A DNA stretch of 64,000 bases, taken from NCBI GenBank assembly GCA_040414485.1, contig JBEDUK010000046.1, positions 5,712 through 69,711 on the forward strand. Direction: 5' to 3'. How positions within the stretch are numbered: the stretch's first letter is position 1; each line of letters opens with the position of its first letter. A model generated the notes under the pieces. That model searched no databases, had not been told where the DNA came from, and saw nothing but the letters and a program-made list of their open reading frames with translations. Of the stretch, positions 58,950 through 64,000 are shown in pieces. This DNA comes from JBEDUK01 sp040414485. GTDB taxonomy: Bacteria; Actinomycetota; UBA4738. Both the position numbers and the translations under genes were made by a program.

Positions 58950-59596
58950 CTCCCCTCCAGGCCTCCAGTGCGTCCGCAGGTGTGCTGGGCGCCGGCGCTG
59001 ACGGTGGCCCAGTCGGTGTCGGCGCCGACCTGGTTCGGAGTGTCCCGGATGGTGGTATCACCGACCCCGAGCTGGCCGACCGCGTTGTCTCCCCAGCACC
59101 ACAGGGTGTGGTCGGTGCGGGTTCCGCAGGTGTGAGCCTCGCCGGTGGTGATGCTGATCCAGTCGGTGTCCGTGCCGACCTGGGTGGGGGTGTGCCGGTC
59201 GGTGGTGTCGCCGAGCCCGAGTTCGCCCACCTCGTTGAGTCCCCAGCACCACAGGGTGTGGTCGCGCCGGATCCCGCACGTGTGATATCCGCCGGCGCTG
59301 ACTGTGCCCCAGTCGGTGTCCGTGCCGACCTGGGTCGGCGTGTCCCGGTCGGTGGTGTCGCCGAGCCCGAGTTGACCGTTGAAGTTGGCACCCCAGCACC
59401 ACAGGGTGTGGTCGCGCCGGATCCCGCACGTGTGATATTCGCCGGCGCCGATGCGGGACCAGACGTGTCCCGTCGACCCGGCGGCCCGCGGGCCGAGCGC
59501 GGCCGCGCCGGCCGCCGACGCCACCGCGACCGTGAAACCCGACACCGCCATCAGACATGCGCTCACCGGGATGACGAAACATCGGAAACGACTCAT
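58946..59596 (-). CDS. Secreted RCC1-type protein, truncated to about three repeats
   Basis: A 216-residue paralogue of the next gene. Signal peptide (CFVIPVSACLMAVSGFTVAV), then GSTGHVWSRIGAGEYHTCGI and three full repeats; the fourth stops after AQHTCG with a non-homologous GRTGGLEGR tail and a TGA that overlaps the next ATG. A normal RCC1 propeller has seven blades, so this copy cannot close one alone unless it pairs with another chain. GAGGGGAA precedes the ATG 59596. It looks like a partial duplicate formed by unequal crossing-over, possibly still expressed because it is coupled to the intact copy. Confidence 0.78.
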   Translation of the reverse strand: MSRFRCFVIPVSACLMAVSGFTVAVASAAGAAALGPRAAGSTGHVWSRIGAGEYHTCGIRRDHTLWCWGANFNGQLGLGDTTDRDTPTQVGTDTDWGTVSAGGYHTCGIRRDHTLWCWGLNEVGELGLGDTTDRHTPTQVGTDTDWISITTGEAHTCGTRTDHTLWCWGDNAVGQLGVGDTTIRDTPNQVGADTDWATVSAGAQHTCGRTGGLEGR

Positions 59597-59720
59597 TTCC
59601 CCTCCACGCCCCCTCCTCGGCGAGGATCTACCGCCGTCCCGTGGCGGACAAGCCCAGCAACGATGCGCGCCCTCGCCGCCACGCCTGTCAATCGCCACAT
59701 CGTGCTCCGATTGACACCCG

Positions 59721-60899
59721 TCATGTGTTCCAGTGGACATGGAGCGCCTCGGGCGCCCGGAACTCCCAGCCGCTGATCTCGACCGGGTGGTCGTCGTCCA
59801 ATCGAAGTCCGGCAAGCCGTTCGAACAGCGCTGTGATCGCGATCCGCGCCTGCAGGCGGCCCAGCCACGCGCCGAGGCAGAAGTGATCCCCGGTCGAGAA
59901 CGCCAGGTGTGCGCCTTCGTTACGGTGGATGTCGAATCGCGCCGGGTCGGTGAACCGGCGCTCGTCCCGGTTCGCGCTCGAGAGGACGGCAGCGACCAGT
60001 TCGCCCTCTGCGATGTCCACGCCGGCCAGGGTCGTGGCGCCGGTCGTCTGCCGGGTCGAGGTGCCGACCGGCGCGTAGCAGCGAAGCGTCTCTTCGATCG
60101 CGGGCTTCAGCAATGCGGCGGGGTCGGCAAGAACCTCGTCCTTCTGGTCCTGATGTGACAGCAGCGCCCACACGATCAGCGCGACCACGTCGCGCGGCTC
60201 TTGGAGGCCGCCCGAGAGCATCAGCAACGTGTTGGCCACGATCTCGTCGCGGGTCAGCCGCCCACCGGGGGGCTCTGCGAGGAGCAACGTCGACAGCACC
60301 GATCCATCGGGAACACGCCCCAACCGGTCAAGGATCGGTTCGATCGCCGCCCGGGCCTCCGCGGCGGCGCCCTGACCGATCCGGTCCTTCTCCGGATCAC
60401 CTTCGAAGTTCGCGAGGCCGACCATGATCCCGGCGTTCCAGCGCGCCAGGTCCCCGACCGGAATGTCGTCCAGCCCGAGCATGAATCGGAGCGTCAACAC
60501 GCTGAACGGCTCGCAGAACTCGCGCAGCAGATCGCTCGAACCACGCGCGACGAACCCGTCCAGCAATTCGTCAGCCATCTTTACGAATCGGCCGCCGGCG
60601 CGCGCTTCGACCTCACGCGGGCGGAACGGTGCCTCCACGACCTGGCGAACGCGATCGTGCGCCGCCCCCTCGGAGCCGAGCATGTTGATGCCCATCGTCC
60701 GGTTCAGCGTCGACGGTTCGGTGGCGCCGGTGAACAGTTCCGGATGATGGTCGACGAAGTACACGGCGTCCCAGCGCGTCACCAGCCACAGCCCGACCGC
60801 GGGGACGAACGAGACTGGCTCCTCGGCGCGCAGTCGCTCGTAGATCGGATACGGGTCGCGCTCCAGGTCTTCGAGCGTGACCGATTCGCCGATCGTCAC
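59721..60899 (-). CDS. Cytochrome P450
   Basis: A 392-residue bacterial class I P450. The haem-binding motif is FSTGDHFCLGAWLGR with the ligand Cys, the ExxR pair is EETLR, and the C-helix region is HDRVRQVVEAPF. The I-helix reads LMLSGGLQEPRD where most P450s have the acid-Thr pair A-G-x-D/E-T; that pair is missing here, so oxygen activation may differ. GTG start overlaps the stop of the acetoacetate-decarboxylase-like gene (GTGA). No ferredoxin or reductase gene is nearby. Substrate unknown; the neighbours suggest a catabolic cluster. Confidence 0.87.
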   Translation of the reverse strand: MTIGESVTLEDLERDPYPIYERLRAEEPVSFVPAVGLWLVTRWDAVYFVDHHPELFTGATEPSTLNRTMGINMLGSEGAAHDRVRQVVEAPFRPREVEARAGGRFVKMADELLDGFVARGSSDLLREFCEPFSVLTLRFMLGLDDIPVGDLARWNAGIMVGLANFEGDPEKDRIGQGAAAEARAAIEPILDRLGRVPDGSVLSTLLLAEPPGGRLTRDEIVANTLLMLSGGLQEPRDVVALIVWALLSHQDQKDEVLADPAALLKPAIEETLRCYAPVGTSTRQTTGATTLAGVDIAEGELVAAVLSSANRDERRFTDPARFDIHRNEGAHLAFSTGDHFCLGAWLGRLQARIAITALFERLAGLRLDDDHPVEISGWEFRAPEALHVHWNT

Positions 60900-61693
60900 C
60901 CGGTGTAGTCCTCCAGGACCTCGCCGACGCCGAACGTGAAGCCGACGCTCTGGTAGTAGCCCTTGAGGAACTCCTTCGGCGCGAGCAGATCAAACTCCTC
61001 CACCGGGCTCTCGTGAAGCCGGACGTCGGGCTCGCCGACCCACAGGTCGCCGGTTTCGACGTCGTACGAGCGCATCGTCACCAGTTCGTTCACCGACGGG
61101 GGCTGGGTGAAGTCGAGCGACGGGAACAGCCGCGTGTGGTGCATCGGGTAGGCGTTGACCGACCCGCCGGTTTGCGCGACGCCCTCGAGCGTGAGCGTGG
61201 CGTCGACCAGGCGCCGGTCGTTCGCCGCGATCGTCGCCGCGAGCGTCTCCCCCGAGGCCAGCCGCGGGCCTGCCTTCCCCACGGTGATCGGGCGGGACAT
61301 CCAGATCGAGCCGAGCTTCTTCGGGTAGCCCTGGATCCAGCCGCGGAGCAGCGGCATGTCGCGGTCGACCCAGATGTAGACGCAGCGCGAGGCCGGCCGA
61401 CCCCGGTACCGGCAGCCGACGACGAAGAACGCCTCCTTGTACTGGAGCCTCACCGGATCGAGCAGTTCCTGGCGATCGTCGCGGCAGGTCTGCCAGTCGG
61501 CGAAGACGAGCGCCACGGCGCCGGGATCCTCGGCCGGCTCCAACGGTTCCGGCAGCAGTTCGATCACCCGGTCGGGGTTCGTTCGGTACTCGAGCGTCAT
61601 CATCTCGCCGGAGTAGTGCCACGGCGGCGTGGGCACCAGCGAGGCGCGACCGGTTGCCGACAGCGGCGGCGTGAACCCCTTCAGTTCGGCCAT
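60896..61693 (-). CDS. Acetoacetate decarboxylase family protein
   Basis: A 265-residue ADC-family protein. The catalytic lysine region is GYPKKLGSIWMSR, and the YKEAFFVVGC and LVFADWQTC segments fit the beta-cone fold. ADC enzymes use a Schiff base lysine to decarboxylate beta-keto acids, but many family members catalyse aldol or dehydratase reactions instead. It is translationally coupled with a P450 gene, so it may act on a related substrate. A TAGGCT hexamer lies 10 nt before the ATG. Confidence 0.82.
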   Translation of the reverse strand: MAELKGFTPPLSATGRASLVPTPPWHYSGEMMTLEYRTNPDRVIELLPEPLEPAEDPGAVALVFADWQTCRDDRQELLDPVRLQYKEAFFVVGCRYRGRPASRCVYIWVDRDMPLLRGWIQGYPKKLGSIWMSRPITVGKAGPRLASGETLAATIAANDRRLVDATLTLEGVAQTGGSVNAYPMHHTRLFPSLDFTQPPSVNELVTMRSYDVETGDLWVGEPDVRLHESPVEEFDLLAPKEFLKGYYQSVGFTFGVGEVLEDYTG

Positions 61694-61703
61694 GGCGCTC
61701 CGT

Positions 61704-61709
61704 AGCCTA
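61704..61709 (-). promoter_or_regulatory. -10-like TAGGCT, probable leaderless start of the ADC-like/P450 operon
   Basis: TAGGCT on the minus strand ends 10 nt before the ATG of the ADC-like gene. Confidence 0.4.
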
Positions 61710-61720
61710 TCCGCCGCCCG

Positions 61721-62086
61721 TCACGCGGGTTCGAACAGCTCGATCGCGTTTCCGGACGGGTCCTCGACCAGGATCTGGCGGCCGCCGGGCCCGGTCACCA
61801 CGTCGTTGCGGAACCTCGCGCCCGCAGCGCGGAGCCGTTCGATCAGGCCGTCCAGATCGTCCGTTTCGACCACGAAGCGGTTCCAGCCGCCGGGCTCTGG
61901 GCGACGTCCGTCGGGCATGGGCCGGGCCGCGGAGCTCGACGGTCCCCCCAGCCAGAGCCGCAGGTCGGCGCGACCGAGGATCGCCATCGCGGGGCCGTAC
62001 TGCTGGATCGGTTCGAAGCCGAGCGCGCCGACGTAGAACTCGACCGCCGCGCCGACGTCCTTCACGATGTATCGAACCGCGGCCAT
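61721..62086 (-). CDS. VOC family protein (second copy)
   Basis: A 121-residue single-module VOC protein: AAVRYIVKDVGAAVEFYVGA, ADLRLWLGGP and the closing RQILVEDPSGNAIELFEPA. Metal ligands typical of glyoxalase I cannot be confirmed. A GGAGGA ribosome site precedes the ATG. It sits between the ADC-like and FAH-family genes on the same strand with 14-27 bp gaps, so it is probably part of the same catabolic unit. Confidence 0.82.
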   Translation of the reverse strand: MAAVRYIVKDVGAAVEFYVGALGFEPIQQYGPAMAILGRADLRLWLGGPSSSAARPMPDGRRPEPGGWNRFVVETDDLDGLIERLRAAGARFRNDVVTGPGGRQILVEDPSGNAIELFEPA

Positions 62087-62100
62087 CTTCGCGTCCTCCT

Positions 62101-62958
62101 TCAGTCCCGTTTCGGCGGCCGGATGCCGCGGAACTCCCAGTCTCCGCCGAACGCCGTGGAGACGACCTCCTCCGATTCGGTCGGCTGTGCGCCGACATCC
62201 TCACGAACCGGCAGGGCGCCTTCGACGATGTGGTTCCGAAGCACGCCGAGGCCTTCGACCTCAACCTCGACCACGTCGCCCGGCTGCACGGGCCGAGAGT
62301 TCGCAGGCGTGCCCGACAGGATCACGTCGCCGGGCATGAGCGTGATCGTCCGCGCCAGGTCGGCGACCAGGTAGTGCATGTCCCAGATCATCTCGTCGGT
62401 GTTGCCGTCCTGCACCACCGAGCCGTTCACCATTGTTCGGATCCGCTTCGAACGGAAGTCCCAGGCCGCGGCGTCCACCATCCCCGGCCCGAGCGGACAG
62501 AGCGTGTCGGACCCCTTCACCCTGAGCATCGAGCCGGCGTCGGTGTCGCGGAAGTCGTGGAGGCCGAAGTCGTTCGCGATGGTGTAACCGCCGATGTACG
62601 CGCCCACGTCGTCCGGCGGGACGCCCCGACACACCGCCCCGATCACGATGGCGATCTCGCCTTCGTAATTCAGGTACTTGAAGCCGGGCGGACGCACGAC
62701 CGCGCCGCCGTGGGCGTTCAGCGACGACACCGGCTTGTGGAAGTACGTCGGCGCCGAGCCGAGCTTCGCGATGAACTCGGCCCTGCGGCTCTCGTAGTTC
62801 AGGTGGACGCAGATGATCTTCGTCGGCTCCACCGGCGGCAGGTGCACGACGGAAGGGTCGCCCGCCCGCACCCGCCGCCCGTCGCCGGCGACCAGGTCGT
62901 CGCCGTCCCGCACGACGGGCGCGACGACGCCGTCCAGCACGATCCGCCGGCGCTCCAC
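62101..62958 (-). CDS. Fumarylacetoacetate hydrolase family protein
   Basis: A 285-residue FAH-family enzyme. The metal site is in KYLNYEGEIAIVIG (two Glu) with a downstream Asp in IANDFGLHDF, and the loop FHKPVSSL and MPGDVILSGTP are typical. Relatives are 2-hydroxyhepta-2,4-diene-1,7-dioate isomerase/decarboxylase (HpcE), acylpyruvate hydrolases and oxaloacetate tautomerases in aromatic and keto-acid breakdown. GTG start at 62958, 8 bp after the permease stop, so it may be co-transcribed with the permease. The exact reaction is not decidable. Confidence 0.85.
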   Translation of the reverse strand: MERRRIVLDGVVAPVVRDGDDLVAGDGRRVRAGDPSVVHLPPVEPTKIICVHLNYESRRAEFIAKLGSAPTYFHKPVSSLNAHGGAVVRPPGFKYLNYEGEIAIVIGAVCRGVPPDDVGAYIGGYTIANDFGLHDFRDTDAGSMLRVKGSDTLCPLGPGMVDAAAWDFRSKRIRTMVNGSVVQDGNTDEMIWDMHYLVADLARTITLMPGDVILSGTPANSRPVQPGDVVEVEVEGLGVLRNHIVEGALPVREDVGAQPTESEEVVSTAFGGDWEFRGIRPPKRD

Positions 62959-62965
62959 GTCCCTT

Positions 62966-64000
62966 CTAGAACTCGGGGTGGACCTGTTCGGTCGCCGTCA
63001 TGTGCGCATCCAGCGCCCCCGCCCCCTGCGCCGACCGGCGGAACCGGCCGGTGCCCATCAGGACCAGCAGGATCACCACGCCGATCGCCGCCCAGCCCAG
63101 GAAGTAGTAGAAGGCCGAATTGAACGGCGAGGGCACCTTGTACACGGCGCTGAAGATCGCGAGCCCGGTGACGACCAGCGACACCACGACGGCGACCACC
63201 AGCGCCGTTCTGTTCGATTGGCTCCAGAGCCCGAACAGACCGGCGATGCTCACCACCGCGTACATGACCGCGAGGGACAGCGAGCCGTACTGGGCCATCC
63301 AGAGGAAGAAGACGAAGTACTCGGGCTGCCCGCCGAGCGTGAAGACGCCGTGCGACAGGCGCACCCAGGCGATCTCGACCACCGCCAGGAGCACGATCGT
63401 CACGATCGCGACGGTCGGCGTGCCGAATCTGGGTGACACCCTCGCGAAGACGCCCGGCACGCGCCGGTCACGGCCGAGCGAGAAGAGCAGTCGGGAGGCC
63501 GCCGTCGCGGCGCCGATGCCGACCGCCGCGACGTCGAGGATCAGGATCACGTTCATCAGGTCGAACACGAACTGCGACCCGTACCCGCCGGCGGGCTTGG
63601 GCAGCGCGAGCACCAGCACGGGCGCGCCGCTCGTCCTCCAGGCCTTGACGTCCAGGTGGAACCCGACGGCTTGGGCGTAGGAAACCAGGACGAAGTACAC
63701 GGCGACAAGTCCGACCGACCAGAGCACAGCCCTGGGGATGTTGCGCTTGGGGTTGTTCGTCTCCTCCGCGAGGTTCGCAGCGGACTCGAAGCCCACGAAC
63801 AGCAGGATCGCGTACAGGACGCCGTAGAACAGGTTGTTGACGCCGCCGGCCTTCGACGGATTGAAGGGCGTGGCGCTCGCGCTGCCCGACTTGAAGATCA
63901 CGTAGATCATGAAGATCGTCACGACCGTCGCGGAGACGAACACCAGCGCCAGCTGCACGCGGGTGGAGATCTTCACGCCGAAGAACAGGACCGCAAAGAG
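62966..64000 (-). CDS. APC-family amino acid permease (5' end outside window)
   Basis: The visible 344 residues form the middle and end of an amino acid-polyamine-organocation transporter: about eight hydrophobic segments, FVGFESAANLAEETNNPKRN (the conserved TM6-loop region), GRDRRVPGVFARVSPRFGTP, and a C-terminal tail ending TATEQVHPEF. The frame stays open to the last base, and the codons before the in-frame GTG at 63976 (LFAVLFFG) continue a membrane helix, so the true start is beyond the window. It stands upstream of the FAH-family gene and probably imports the substrate of this cluster. Confidence 0.87.
   Translation of the reverse strand, partial: LFAVLFFGVKISTRVQLALVFVSATVVTIFMIYVIFKSGSASATPFNPSKAGGVNNLFYGVLYAILLFVGFESAANLAEETNNPKRNIPRAVLWSVGLVAVYFVLVSYAQAVGFHLDVKAWRTSGAPVLVLALPKPAGGYGSQFVFDLMNVILILDVAAVGIGAATAASRLLFSLGRDRRVPGVFARVSPRFGTPTVAIVTIVLLAVVEIAWVRLSHGVFTLGGQPEYFVFFLWMAQYGSLSLAVMYAVVSIAGLFGLWSQSNRTALVVAVVVSLVVTGLAIFSAVYKVPSPFNSAFYYFLGWAAIGVVILLVLMGTGRFRRSAQGAGALDAHMTATEQVHPEF

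Noticed and set aside
57708..59135. Plus-strand frame of 475 codons with Gly/Val/Pro-rich repeats across the RCC1 genes.
   Set aside because: Antisense shadow of the RCC1 repeats, which carry signal peptides and conserved Cys/Trp positions on the minus strand.

Overview
This 64 kb window is a gene-dense (no intergenic gap above about 180 bp), visibly very GC-rich bacterial chromosome segment. GTG starts are common, ATGA/GTGA stop-start overlaps are frequent, and many start codons have a TAnnnT hexamer 6-12 nt upstream instead of a ribosome binding site, which suggests widespread leaderless transcription. With the gene content (DhmA-type haloalkane dehalogenase, TelA with vWA/solute-binding partners, ECF42-DGPF pair, PhoX-like and RCC1-like secreted proteins, polymerase-less ATP-dependent DNA ligases, LUD lactate genes), this points to a Gram-positive-type, high-GC free-living bacterium: an actinomycete-like lineage or a high-GC Chloroflexota relative. 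The sequence alone does not settle which. No rRNA, tRNA, CRISPR, IS element, integrase or phage gene was seen.

Layout. 1-5 kb: end of a CDP-alcohol phosphatidyltransferase, greA, and a UvrA-like ABC ATPase coupled to an alpha/beta hydrolase and a DUF1801 protein. 5-9 kb: AraC regulator with VOC protein, then a coupled aminotransferase / D-2-hydroxyacid dehydrogenase / glutamine amidotransferase operon. 9-16 kb: secreted PQQ-like propeller, an MFS transporter fused to a cyclic-nucleotide-binding domain, a LutA-like protein, a PhoX-like protein and an ATP-dependent DNA ligase. 16.3-21.4 kb: a four-gene operon of a solute-binding-like protein, TelA, a solute-binding/vWA lipoprotein and a proline-rich membrane protein; this is the most interesting system here. 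22-24 kb: a membrane protein with an alpha/beta-hydrolase catalytic core split around its membrane segments. 24-26 kb: lutB-lutC. 26.4-27.1 kb: a frameshifted secreted protein gene. 27-31.6 kb: haloalkane dehalogenase, a DUF6941-like protein, a secreted propeller-cupredoxin protein and moaA. 31.7-35.1 kb: an 1117-residue protein with a HELTH zincin motif and 14 lectin-like repeats. 35-38.9 kb: a Mog-XdhC fusion, a HAD-IB phosphatase and a second ATP-dependent ligase. 39-48 kb: TrpB2, ECF42 sigma with DGPF protein, acyl-CoA ligase, tryptophan 2,3-dioxygenase, double CDGSH protein, glutaryl-CoA-dehydrogenase-like enzyme, enoyl-CoA hydratase and RidA. 48-53 kb: SoxR divergent from an SDR / QueA-like / CapA operon under a MerR-type promoter, then a secreted phosphoesterase coupled to an acyl-CoA dehydrogenase. 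54-60 kb: DUF2231-Rieske protein, YceI, nitrilase and two tandem RCC1 proteins. 59.7-64 kb: P450, acetoacetate-decarboxylase-like, VOC and FAH-family enzymes plus an APC permease cut by the window end.

Together the genes suggest a heterotroph that degrades amino acids, acyl-CoAs and other organic acids, makes molybdenum cofactor, and carries several cell-surface or secreted beta-propeller proteins. Functions are assigned from visible motifs and remembered family features; no database search was run.
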